A program made the position numbers and the translations under genes. A DNA stretch of 64,000 bases from Osedax fenrisi (lineage: Eukaryota; Annelida; Polychaeta; Sabellida; Siboglinidae): NCBI GenBank assembly GCA_964019155.1, contig OZ025242.1, forward strand, positions 83,254,077-83,318,076. Direction: 5' to 3'. Position 1 is the first letter of the stretch; every line of letters starts with the position of its first letter. The notes under the pieces are model-generated. The model saw only the letters and a list, made by a program, of their open reading frames with translations. It did no database searches and had not been told where the DNA came from. Positions 24,816 to 35,939 of this stretch are shown one piece after another.

Positions 24816-26226
24816 ATATTCTAATATAACTAAACCATTATATATTATATATATAATATATATTAGATAATAAAAATCGAATTGACCGTAGGTCCTACGG
24901 TGTAGGACCAATAGTTATGACTGTATTGCGGTAATACAATGACCGTGGAATTGACCTGTGGACCAATAGTTCTGTTGATCCATACATTTTATATAAATAT
25001 TTATTTATTCAATTTAACTTAATAATTACGTTATTATAACGATTATAACGGTTATACAAATTAAATAATAATTATGTATTACATATTAAATATGATATTA
25101 AATATCGTTCATTGACGAATTATAAATAAATAGAGTATTATTATATCTCTAAATATGTAAAATTAACTATGTTATTCATATTAATTAATATATAAATATA
25201 AACTATATAGAATGATAAATGTACAACTCTTATATTTTAAATGCGGTTATTTAAAAGTTTAGGTTATTTACCTCTTATTTTTGTTTGGATAATTTTGAAA
25301 TATAATATAATTTGCCTAAGATAATTTGAAAACAAATATATAATCTTTGATACAACAATATACAGTAGTTGGTAAAATTATATAATTACCGCAGCCTAAG
25401 TGTTTTCATAAATAATTCGTACCATTAATTATAATTAATACATAATTATATATGTATATAATGATTTATAATGATACATGATGATGTATTAGGTTGTATC
25501 ATTGATTACAAATAAAATATCATAAATATATATATTTATATAATATGATAATTTAAAATATATGAAAATTAATTTTTTCTTAAATTTATATAATATAAAT
25601 AATTGCATATATTATTAAAATACACTATAAAATAGTATACATTTATACTTGAGATAATTAGTAATATACCTTACCCTTACCATGTCTAGCTTGCTCGGCA
25701 GTTTTCGAATATATTCCTCCAACCATTTCTATGTTGACGACGCATAATTTTACAACATAATCATCAATCGGAAAATTAAAAAATAATCCAATATAATATT
25801 ATCATACGAAATGATTATATGAAATAAAAATCTAAAAAAAGATGCATGCAAAATAGTAATAATAGTTAATAGATATTCAAGACACATACTTTTACAGCAT
25901 AATCATTAATCTAAGAATTTAAATAATAATTAAATATAATATTATCATGCGAGGACATTACGAAATATAGATGAGATAAATCCAAGTTGAAATATAATTA
26001 TAAATGAATATAAGGAATATATATGTAGGAAACTATTATAATATTAATGTTGTTTGTAAAGTTTATTCAAATGTATATCCTTTATATGACCTCGATAAAT
26101 TTACTTCGTATAACATCGGTTGTTTTGTTTTTGATATTAATGATTATTATATTGAACTAATATATTGTGCATATTTAGTAAATAATATAATGTTAATCCC
26201 GATTATGAAATATATAAAATGAAGTT

Positions 26227-26277
26227 GTTCGAGTTGGTGTGAAACCCCTTTAAAAGGGGTTTCACACCAACTCGAAC
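26227..26277. repeat. 51-bp near-perfect palindrome at a MITE edge
   Basis: GTTCGAGTTGGTGTGAAACC...CCTTT is followed at once by its inverse, with an odd central A. The right half is the terminal repeat of the adjacent MITE; the left half is an extra inverted copy of the same terminus. Confidence 0.85.
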
Positions 26278-26529
26278 GCAATTATTAACTCTACTTATTA
26301 GAGGTTAAAGTTTAACTATATATATATATTTAAATAATATAGTATTTAAATCTCCGTAAAAGGGGTTTTACACCTAATTATTATAGTTAATAATTTAGTT
26401 AGAGTTGGTGTGAAACCCCTTTTACACATACGCATTTATTTTATTTTAAATATTGGATTTAAATATTAGAGTTAATCTTTAACCTCCCCCGAGTTAATAA
26501 TTGCGTTCGAGTTGTGTGAAACCCCTTTT
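26251..26529. mobile_element. MITE with about 60-bp inverted repeats, itself containing a second copy
   Basis: Terminal AAAGGGGTTTCACACCAACT...GCAATTATTAACTC on the left matches the inverted right end (26490-26529). An inner pair at 26356-26425 (AAAAGGGGTTTTACACC and GGTGTGAAACCCCTTTT) looks like a shorter relative inserted into it. No coding capacity. No clear target duplication. Confidence 0.7.
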
Positions 26530-26579
26530 ACAATTTGTATTATTAATAATATTTTATATATGCTTTTTTATTAAATAAT

Positions 26580-28030
26580 ATCTGTATTTAATATTTTTCA
26601 ATTCCATCTAAATTTATTCGGATTTTTTATTGATTTATCTGGAAAAAATATATCCAGATTTTTAACATCAAATTTGTCTAAATTTATCTGGATTTTTTTA
26701 GATTTATTTGGATAAAATATTTCCGGATTTCTAAAATCCAAATTTGTCTAAATTTATCTGGATTTTTTTGGATTTATTAGGAAAACAAATATCCGTATTT
26801 ATTAGTTTCCAATTTCATCCAAATTTATCTTGATTTATTAGGAAAAAATATATCCGGATTTGTAAAATACAAATTTATCTTAAATTTATCTGGATTTTTT
26901 TAGATTTATTTGGATAAAATATTTCCGGATTTGTAAAATCCAAATTTGTCTAAATTTATCTGAATTTTTTTGGATTTATTAGGAAAAAAAATATCCGGAT
27001 TTATTAGTTTCCAATTTCATCCAAATTTATCTGGATTTATTAGGAAAAAATATATCCGGATTTGTAAAATACAAATTTATCTTAAATTTATCTGGATTTT
27101 TTTAGATTTATTCGGAAAAAAAAATCCGGATTTGTAAAATCCAAATTTGTCTAAATTTATCTGGATTTTTTTGGATTTTTTTAGAAAAAATATATACAGA
27201 TTTATTATTTTTCAATTTAATCAATATTTATCTGGATTTATTCGGAAAAAATATATCTGGATATGTAAAATCCAAATTTGTCTAAATTTATCTGGATTTT
27301 TTTAGATTTATTTGGATAAAATATTTCCGGATTTGTAAAATCCTAATTTCATCCAAATTTATCTAGATTTTTTGTTGATTCATTTTGAAAAAATATAACT
27401 GGATTTTTAAAATCTAAATCTTTCCAAATGTATCTAGATTTTTTTAGATTTATTTGGAAATAATATATCCGGATTTATTAGTTTCAAATTTCATCCAAAT
27501 TTATCTGGATTTTTTTAGATTTATTTGGATAAAATATTTCCGGATTTGTAAAATCCTAATTTCATCCAAATTTATCTGGATTTTTTTAGATTTATTTGGA
27601 AATAATATATCCGGATTTATTAGTTTCCAATTTCATCCAAATTTATCTGGATTTTTTTAGATATATTTGGATAAAATATTTCCGGATTTGTAAAATCCAA
27701 ATTTGTCCATATTTATCTAGATGTATTTGTATATATTTGGATAAAATATTTCTGGATTTGTAAAATCCAAATTTGTCCAAATTTATCTAGATTTTTTTTG
27801 ATATATTTGGAAAAAAAATATCCGGATTTATTAGTTTCCAATTTCATCCAAATTTATTTGGATTTATTCGGAAAAAATATATCTGGATTTGTAAAATCCA
27901 AATTTGTCTAAATTTATCTGGATTTTTTTAGATTTATTTGGAAATAATATATCCGGATTTATTAGTTTCCAATTTCATCCAAATATATCTGGATTTATTT
28001 GGATTTTTTTGGAAATTTTTTTTATTTTTA
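26580..28030. repeat. Satellite of about 70-bp units (AAATTTATCTGGATTTTTTT...TATCCGGATTT)
   Basis: About 20 diverged units, with spacing of 70 bp between neighbouring CTGGATTTTTT motifs and some shorter (about 60 bp) units. Each unit has the inverse pair TCCAAATTT/AAATTTATCTGGA. Two unit types alternate irregularly, one with TTAGTTTCCAATTTCATCC and one with GTAAAATCCAAATTTGTC. The open frames across it are repeat artefacts. Confidence 0.88.
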
Positions 28031-28261
28031 AATTTACAAAAAACTTATTAATTATAGACCCTTTATATAATAAGAGTATATTTGAAAGGTTTAACCACTT
28101 TTTTTTTTACCAAATCTTACCAAATCTTGCCAAAAAAAGTTTGCTGGGTGTTCACTGTAGCGAGACGTTAGAATGCTAGACGTGCATTGCTATCCTATAA
28201 TAGTTGTGTATTAAAATTACTTTATTAAACAGCTAATTCACATAGCTACATATATCCCTTA

Positions 28262-30385
28262 CTTACTTACTTTACTTTAGTCGAGCTCTCGCACGACAAG
28301 ATCTTGCAAGTGATTTCCATATTTCTCTGTCCATCATTAATTTACGTAGTTCGTCTTCTTCGCCTTCTTCGCATTCGCAATCGTGTTTTAATGTTTCGAT
28401 AAATGTTTTTGATTGTCTCCCTCTAGTTCGTGTGCCTTGTTTTGGAGTCCATAGAATTAAATTATGTGCAACTTCTTCAGTATGTCTTACACAGTGTCCT
28501 GCTAGTATCATACGTCTTTGCTTTATTATTTCTGAGATCTTTGGCATTCCTCTGTTTACTTTATCATTGGTTAATTTTTCTTTCCATGATATGTTGGAGG
28601 CCATCCTCGATAATCTCGTATAACATCCATTGATTTTCTTACGTAGAGATACATTTATTGTCCAGGTTTCGCTTCAGTAGAGTATGATTGGTTCGACTGT
28701 GACTTTAAAGGTTCTTATTTTTAGACTTATATTCATTTTCGAATTCCAGATTGATTTCATTTTGTGTATGGCAGACCATGCTAACGCTTTTCTATTTTCG
28801 AAGTCTTTTTCTGAGCTTAACATCCACGCCCCCAGATATTTAAAATGTGTAACATTATTGATCGGTTGATCACTATTTTTAGATTTTATATTGGGTGGCG
28901 TATTCTGGTTAAAAGACATGACTACGGTTTTCTTTGCCTTAATGTGTAATCCGATTTTGGAGGCTTCTTTTTCGATAGAATTTAGCATTATTTTAGCTTG
29001 TTCCACTTCTTTCGATATTAATGCGATGTCATCTGCATAGTTTAGATCGGATAGGCTGAATCGCCGGATGACGAGAACTTTGTTAGCATTTCGTTAGATA
29101 GTTCCAATATTATTTTGTCAAATTAACAGTATTTAAGAATGTCAGGTGTTATGTCATTGGGTCCGGTGGCTTTTCCATCTGTTAGTCTTTCTTTTACTTT
29201 ACTGTATTCTTCTTGTGTGAAGGGTGTAGTTTTTATGTTTAAGAGACTTTCTTGAATGGCCTTAATTTCTATTCTGTTTGTTTCTACTCGCTACCTAGTA
29301 GTTGCTTAAAGTGTTCGTACCATTTGATTATACGTTCTGTTTTACTATTTGCTTTAATTGTTCCTATATTTGAGTTCTTTCATTCTGTAATTTTATTAAT
29401 CAGTTTCCAGCTTTCGGCTTGTATTTGTAATTCGTTAGTTGTTTCTACATGCTTGATATTTGTTTCTAGGATTGCTGTTTCAATATTCTCGTATTCTTCT
29501 TGGAGTAGGCGTTTGGCTTGAGATAATTTTTCTTGACATTCTATTGTATTTTGTGCCGTGTATGCATTGTACGTTATTTTCACATTGTTTCTTAATGTCT
29601 TAATTTTATTATCTTGAGACGCTATTTTGTCACGTAGTTTTCTTTTCTTGTTTAATAAGCATTTTGCTGCTTCTTCGTTTACTTTAATGAAGTTATCGTA
29701 TGAGTCTGTAGGGGTTTTGACGACAGATGTTTTATTGAGATCGGTTAGTATGTGATTAACTCTCTTGGTGTATTCGTTGCTTATCGTATGGTTCTTTAGC
29801 ATGGACCAGTCGTAATTCGTTCTTTTTATCTGTTTTCCATTTGATCTGAGACTTAGGCAAATATTAGCTATGATAATTCGGTGATCAGATTCGATACTGC
29901 TAAATGAGCTATATGCTTCGCAGTTCTTAACGTTATTAATCCACTTGTTTCAAATGAGTATGAAATATACATGTGTTTAGTCCAGTAACATCTGACATGA
30001 ATGTCCATAGCTTTCCAAGTCGTTTTCTAAAGTTTGTATTTACTACTTTCATATTTGCTTCTTCGATAGAGTTTTTTACGAGTTTTCCATTTGTATTGGT
30101 AGTGTTATGAAATGTATATCGATTTCGGCTACATTCACTAATATGGGCATTGAAATCACCTATTGTCAGTAGGACGTTGTGCTTCGGGATGGTTGAGGTT
30201 GCTATTAAAAGTTGTTCATAATGTTCTTCAGCGTTAGGTCTACCTTCACATGGTGAGTAGTGTATGATTATTGTTGTTTTGGGGTTGCCATTACAATTGA
30301 CAATTAGTATTCTATTATTCCACTTTGTTATTTCTGATAGAGTATTTTCGGCTGTAGATTCAGATAAAGTAACTGACAATAGTAA
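28262..30385 (-). mobile_element. Decayed RTE-like LINE (endonuclease plus reverse transcriptase), minus strand
   Basis: Minus-strand fragments in order: part of an APE-type endonuclease (TIGDFNAHISECSRNRYTF near 30150), a linker (29802-29380), RT motif DGKATGPNDITPDIL (near 29160) and LNYADDIALIS with an intact YADD at 29028-29039. A thumb/C-terminal region ending DREIWKSLARSCRARARLK then stops at 28272. Only about 100 bp separate GKATGPND from YADD, so most of the RT palm is deleted. Several frameshifts are present. The C-terminal order resembles RTE-type elements known from many invertebrates. The 5' end abuts another LINE fragment near 30385. Confidence 0.85.
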
Positions 30386-31010
30386 TGTGATATGGTACGG
30401 TGGGCGTAAAGATAAACACCAACAAGGTGTAAATTTTATAGTTAAGAAGGAGATTGTGAAATGAGTAATTAATGTTGAACACATATCAAATCGCATAGTA
30501 TATATAAGGATTGCAGCAACACCAATGAATCTGTCAATCATACAAATATATGCGCCGACAGCTGACTATGAGGACATAATTGAAGAATGTTATGAGCAAA
30601 TAGAAGATACAACTGCAAGAATACCTAAAAATGACTTTATGATAATTCAAGGAGACTGGAATGCAAAAGTTGTCAGCGACGTCATGAAATATGGTCTAAG
30701 GTAACGAGAAGATATGGACTTGGCAATACTAATCAAAGATGATACACGCTGTTAGAATTTGCCCAAGAACATAAACTATTGCTCTCAAATACGTTACATC
30801 CACACAAAAACTCGAGGAAAAGTACATGACACTCACCAGATGGCAACACACATAATCAAATTGATTATATCCTGACACCGCATCGTTTCAAGTCGAGTAT
30901 AAATAAAGCAACAACTATAACATATCCTGGGGCTGATATATATAGCGACCACGACATGGTTTTATGAAATATAAAACTAATACTGAAACGAAACCATAAC
31001 AAAAAAATAA
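30374..31010 (+). mobile_element. RTE-like LINE endonuclease fragment, plus strand
   Basis: Broken + strand frames read VIWYGGRKDKHQQGVNFIVK, SIIQIYAPTADYEDIIEECY, FMIIQGDWNAKV, then HSPDGNTHNQIDYILTP and YSDHDMV. These are in-order motifs of the AP-endonuclease domain of RTE-class elements (QxYAPT, GDxNAK, IDYI, SDH). The RT part is absent. Its 5' side meets the opposite-strand LINE head-to-head. Confidence 0.82.
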
Positions 31011-33977
31011 ACGAGGTTCAACTTTGATTTAGAGAAACTATTAAACTAACAAACTAAAAGTAGCTTTCAACAGGAAATTATTGTTAAGCTAACTCAAAAT
31101 TATGATATTATCTTTATTAGTATTAATATATGGGTGTGTGTGTATATTATGTATTATACTAACATATTTATAATTATAATGTTTTAAATTTAAAATAAAT
31201 TAGAATATATATTAGTATACGAATATAAATTATATGAACTAGGTATTAAAACAAAAGACATTATTTTACTTTGAACAAATAAGATTACTAAAAATAATGT
31301 CGAGCAGTAAAATCTTTAAAATAGGTTAATATAACCTGTTAATAATCATAATTATAATCAGTATCGTTATGTGGAATACATTTATAATATATATATAGAC
31401 ATTATGTAATTTACATAGATAGAGTAGGATATAATCATGTATGTAAAGCATCAATACAATAACAGAATACCCTCACGGGCTTAAAACGATATAGTAAAAT
31501 AAAAAAAAATCGAAGAAAAGGTAACATAATATCACGATATATAAAAATAACAATAATAATTAATAATAGAGAAACAGTTAATAGAGTGCGGGTACTATTT
31601 CAGCTTATTCGCAAGGCACAACGAGGATGTTATATTAAATAATAAGGTACACAATTACATATGTCTGGAACAATCGAGGACACGCATGTGACCGCAACGT
31701 ATTAAATACAGTTCGAGAATATTCTAACTACACGAACGTAGATGTGCTAGTACTATACACAGGGGAAGCAGGTCGTGAAGGTATCTGGGTTTGTCTACAG
31801 GCACTCTTTAGTCAATATAAATTGGCCAAATTTGAAATCACATTGATATGCGTACTAAATGATAAAGTATTATCCATTATTACGTCAAGGTCACGGTCTG
31901 CTTCATGTCATCATCTAGTGATTTATAAATCGAATAAAATATTGTAAATTTGAGTTTACGAACCAGAATTTTAAAACAATCAAGTGAATTGGAACTATCG
32001 GAGAATTAGAATTAGCTGTAATAATCAAGTTATAGATGTCAGTGATTATGGGAGATGACAAATTTGTAATTTTACAATAAATATGCTGGGAAATACGATA
32101 GACCGTCAAAGTTAGAGGTAATAGAGATAACTTGGATATAATGCAATCAGAAATACTGGAAAGTTTAGAAGATAAACATGTTACAACTGAAGTACATATT
32201 AATGAATCAGCTAGTACATTAGGTTTTGGTGTAATATTACTTCCAATAATAATCTCCACAGTTTTTCACATAGATATACAGTATACTTCAGATAAGGGGC
32301 AAGTTTGATTAGCACATGACAAAGAGTGAACTTATACAAGATTATGCGTGTCTTTTATAGAGGTCCGTATCGATTTCGCAGTGATTGTTCTGAACATAAT
32401 ATATATATATTACCTATAGGTTACGATACGAGACATTTATTATATACTAGGACATATGTCCTAAATCACGATCAGATATGTAGATTGTCAGTAAAAAAGT
32501 CAATACTTTAGTTATACATTTCTACAATAAACATCGAGTTATTCATATATTACCATTAGGTCTACTGTTGCTGTATGCGTTAATGTTTGACGTGCTGTAT
32601 TCATTAGTAATAATTAGTAATTAACTATCTATATTTATAATAAAATATATAAAAGATTGTCATATAATTCTATATTTTACATATATACATAGTATATATA
32701 TATAATACATAATATATATGTGTATTTGTAATCAAAGTAGTTCAATATAAATAGTGCATTTGATCTAAAAATGTCATCCCCACGTGATTAATCAGTCTTA
32801 CTAAAATGAGTAATCTAAATGACTCATCAATATCGATCATTTGTAGTGTACATAGAGTTTTATTAAAGTTATATATTTAAAAAGTTAATCATTCAAATTA
32901 ACACACATATGCACCATGTATACACTTTTAGTAACATCGATAGTTGTATTACGTAATAATACCTTTACTAATACAGTGTGTGCTATCAACCGTGACATTA
33001 GTTTTCAAAATCTAATGGACTAAGTCAAATTAATCGTCATCTTTAGTAGTTCTTGAAAACTCATGCATATGAGTCAGAGTGACAGGGATATTATTAACAT
33101 TGGTAGATAACATGTGTTGTTATAACCTATATAATGTTAAGTTCACTATGATTAATAATAATATACTTACATTACTATTTAAAGTTTAGGTTTATATGTA
33201 TATTATATAATATAGACAAATTTAATATTTACATGTAAATACATGTATATATATGTTATAAATATAAGTAATTCATATGTATCTTATTATATACATATAT
33301 ATATATATATATATATTATATATTTACGAGGTTATGGTTTCAATTCATAATGGAGGTAATGATGCAAATTAATAAAATTTATAAAAATAAATAAATATAT
33401 ATACTTTTACTAAATAATATTATTTATTTATTTAAAGAATTCATTAAAATGTTAGTTTTAGTAACAAACTAATTTAGTTTTCTTGGATGGGATGAAGTAG
33501 TATGTGTACGTGTGTGAAGTATGAGATGATATCACGTGATGTAACTGATGCATTACATCTAGAGCTGTCAACATCTACGTCTATTTTCTACAAGATGTAA
33601 AACTCGCTATTACACACAAGTATATTATGATATGTTGTAATGTTGCTTTATATTATATAAACCCGTGAAGTAGTTTCTTATTTTTTCTTAATTATAACTA
33701 ATAGTTAATATCACACAATATCACGCAATATACACATATATATGTAATAATAATAATTAGTATTATCTATGATGTCATATTAAATAACATTCACATCTAA
33801 TAAGTACACGTGATTATTTACCTCCTATATTTATAATGCCCATATATGTACATACATGAATATGCGTACTATCTGGTGTTATCTAATTACATAAGATAAC
33901 ATAATGCTGTGTCAGCATTAATAACGTTATTATGTAGTACATAATTTTTGTATTCATTTAATAAGCAACCTCCAAGT
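31011..33977. other. AT-rich intergenic DNA upstream of the LRR gene
   Basis: No supported gene apart from the weak fragment at 31640. A TATATTATATAAACCC at about 33650 is 330 bp before the LRR start codon and could be a TATA element, with low certainty. Confidence 0.4.
31640..31944 (+). other. Possible decayed coding fragment, unrecognised
   Basis: One frame is open from about 31647 to TAA at 31945-31947 and has a coding-like composition: TYVWNNRGHACDRNV, DVLVLYTGEAGREGIWVC, LQALFSQYKLAKF. The GREG sequence recalls the Toprim motif of type IA topoisomerases, but the acidic residues around it differ and nothing else of that family is visible. Further short open stretches follow to 32510 in other frames. 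Could be a relic of a gene or element. Confidence 0.2.
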
Positions 33978-34166
33978 ATGAATGTTGTGTATTTAACAAC
34001 ACTAGTTTCTATTGTTATATTGCAGCATTGTGTTATAAGTGATACGCGATGTCCAGCTGCTGGTATTGTGGGATGTTGGTGTAGTGTTGATTACATAGGT
34101 TGCAGTAGTGGTTATACCGGTGATGAGGTTCCCGTGTTTAGTAACTCGAATAAAGTGTATAGATGG
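33978..34166 (+). CDS. LRR gene exon 1 (signal peptide and Cys-rich N-cap)
   Basis: 63 codons from ATG to donor GTTAGT at 34167. Six Cys follow the signal segment. The open frame extends upstream without ATG and downstream into intron sequence; homology-free, the exon is supported by the signal peptide, the Cys cap and phase agreement. Confidence 0.82.
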
Positions 34167-34235
34167 GTTAGTCATAGATTATACACTTATATAATTATGT
34201 ATATGTTATGTAATATTACTTAATCATTATAATTA

Positions 34236-34281
<46 letters not shown>

Positions 34282-35125
34282 ATAATGTATTTAATGTATG
34301 TAATCAATATATATCATAGAAATAGTATAATATAGTATTATTATTCACACATAACTCTATACAGTATATTTAATAGTATAATATATCAATCACAAATCTG
34401 TATATACCTAAACATAAATTACTGATATATAATTAACTAATTATACTAATTTACAGGTTTATATAGGGTACACTGGGATTACCAGAGTAAATGCATTTAT
34501 TCTATTGAATATTGAAACTGTTTATTTAATTTTAAGTAATAATAAAATAGTAACAATACATCCTAAAGCTTTTTGGATAAGTGAATCTAATAATAAAACA
34601 ACACACACTGCACTTAACCGTTTATATTTAAATAATAATAACATTAACTACATTAAAAGTGGAACATTTGATCCATTGATCAATTTAGACATTCTGTATG
34701 TGAATAGTAATAAGTTAAGTAATATAGATAATACATTTATTGTAAATCTTAATGAACTTATATTTTTCTCTATTGGAAATAATAAATTAACACAATTACC
34801 AACTAAATGGTTACCTAATAGTTTACAATACTTAATTATTAATGGTAATGCGATAGAATATTTGTCTATTGGTACATTCGAAGGGGCATTTAATTTAAAT
34901 ATGATACAGTTATCACCAAATAATGTCACTATAGAATACAATACCTTCAGTAATCTTACTAAACTAACAACTATTGAAGTAGTTCCATATAATTCATATG
35001 TATGTACATGTAAATATATATGGTATCTAAATACTAAAAGTAACAGTAAAGTATGTGACAATAGTAATAATAAGTATGCAAGTATTAGAGAATATCTTAA
35101 AGAAGAATGTAAACTACCAGGTTAA
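33978..35125 (+). CDS. Secreted leucine-rich repeat protein, two exons, 285 residues
   Basis: Exon 1 33978-34166 (189 nt), intron 34167-34456 with donor GTTAGT and acceptor CAG, exon 2 34457-35125 with TAA; both junctions phase 0. The ATG at 33978 precedes a hydrophobic signal-peptide-like segment (VVYLTTLVSIVILQHCVIS). Cys-rich CPAAGIVGCWCSVDYIGC follows, an LRRNT-like cap, then about five to six LRRs with L-x-x-L-x-L/I-x-x-N-x-I spacing. An LRRCT-like cap (CTCKYIWYL...C...EEC) ends the protein. There is no transmembrane or GPI signal, so it is probably secreted. Asn is very frequent, partly from AT-rich codons. Such ectodomains usually bind proteins or glycans; the exact ligand and orthologue are unknown. 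AATAAA at 35362-35367 is a plausible polyA signal. It could be a lineage-specific immune-type LRR, but that is not shown. Confidence 0.85.
34457..35125 (+). CDS. LRR gene exon 2 (LRRs and C-cap)
   Basis: Acceptor CAG at 34454-34456; 222 codons plus TAA. Repeats include VYLILSNNKIVTIHPKAF, LNRLYLNNNNINYIKSGTF, LDILYVNSNKLSNIDNTF, LQYLIINGNAIEYLSIGTF and LNMIQLSPNNVTIEYNTF. The C-cap has paired Cys. Several possible N-glycosylation sites (N-x-S/T). Confidence 0.88.
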   Translation, partial: VYIGYTGITRVNAFILLNIETVYLILSNNKIVTIHPKAFWISESNNKTTHTALNRLYLNNNNINYIKSGTFDPLINLDILYVNSNKLSNIDNTFIVNLNELIFFSIGNNKLTQLPTKWLPNSLQYLIINGNAIEYLSIGTFEGAFNLNMIQLSPNNVTIEYNTFSNLTKLTTIEVVPYNSYVCTCKYIWYLNTKSNSKVCDNSNNKYASIREYLKEECKLPG

Positions 35126-35484
35126 TATATTATACAATTGATAATGTTATATAATAATACATTATTATATAACATAAGTAATATAATAATCTCAAATGTT
35201 ATAGAGACTAAATATGTTGATTATTAGGTAACTATAATACATAGGCATGTAAGTGTATGTGTGTATTAATTTATTGTAAACGTTTGTATAGTACTATATG
35301 CGATAGTATATATTGTATTATTTATCAGTATACAATGTATACATACAAGGTAATTGTGTACAATAAATATACATAATATATATATAAATCATATTATATA
35401 TATATATATATAAATCATATTATAATATATATATATATAATAGTATATATATATAAATCATATTATAATATATATATATATAAT

Positions 35485-35894
35485 AGTATTGCATTTTCTC
35501 TTAAATAAAACAATAACTAAAAACCCAAGATAATAATGTTACATAATAGTTGTGTATTGTCACGTGCTTCTAATAGTTATTTATAGAATGTACATTGTAC
35601 AAGTATACGACTTCTTAAGTGTCCATGTGTATCCGCTATTTGTTTGTGAGATTCATTCAATAAATATTATTATATATATTAACATATTAATTATATAATG
35701 TAATATAATAAAACATAAATGAAATATATAATAATGGCTGATTCTAAAACAGTCACCACTGAAATGTATACAACATTAACGAGTTAGTAATTATTAACTA
35801 TTTATAGATTAAATGCATGTTAATAATGCATGTTAAATTATGACATATATATGTGTGTATATATCAGTGTATGTAATAGTAGAGTAAGAATTCC

Positions 35895-35939
<45 letters not shown>

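Larger units (their letters stand above)
21655..24981. mobile_element. Long-terminal-inverted-repeat (foldback-type) DNA element, 3327 bp, with nested insertions
   Basis: Begins GGATCAACAGAACTATTGG and ends with its complement (CTGTTGATCC at 24972-24981). It is flanked on both sides by ATACATTT (21647-21654 and 24982-24989), an 8-bp target duplication. Arms of about 230-430 bp correspond: TTGGTCnACnGGTCAATTCC, the ATCTAATATATA/GGTTTAGTTAT block, then GTTGGGAAnGGTTTTCAAAA. Short CGGTCA motifs recur in both arms. The right arm contains an extra hairpin (24645-24815). Two hAT elements are inserted between the arms; without them the element would be about 1.0 kb. The superfamily is not certain; an 8-bp duplication with long arms suits hAT- or Mutator-like non-autonomous elements. 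Confidence 0.8.

Noticed and set aside
26580..28179. ORFs with repeated SGFIWIFLDLFG
   Set aside because: Translation of the 70-bp satellite; no independent coding evidence.
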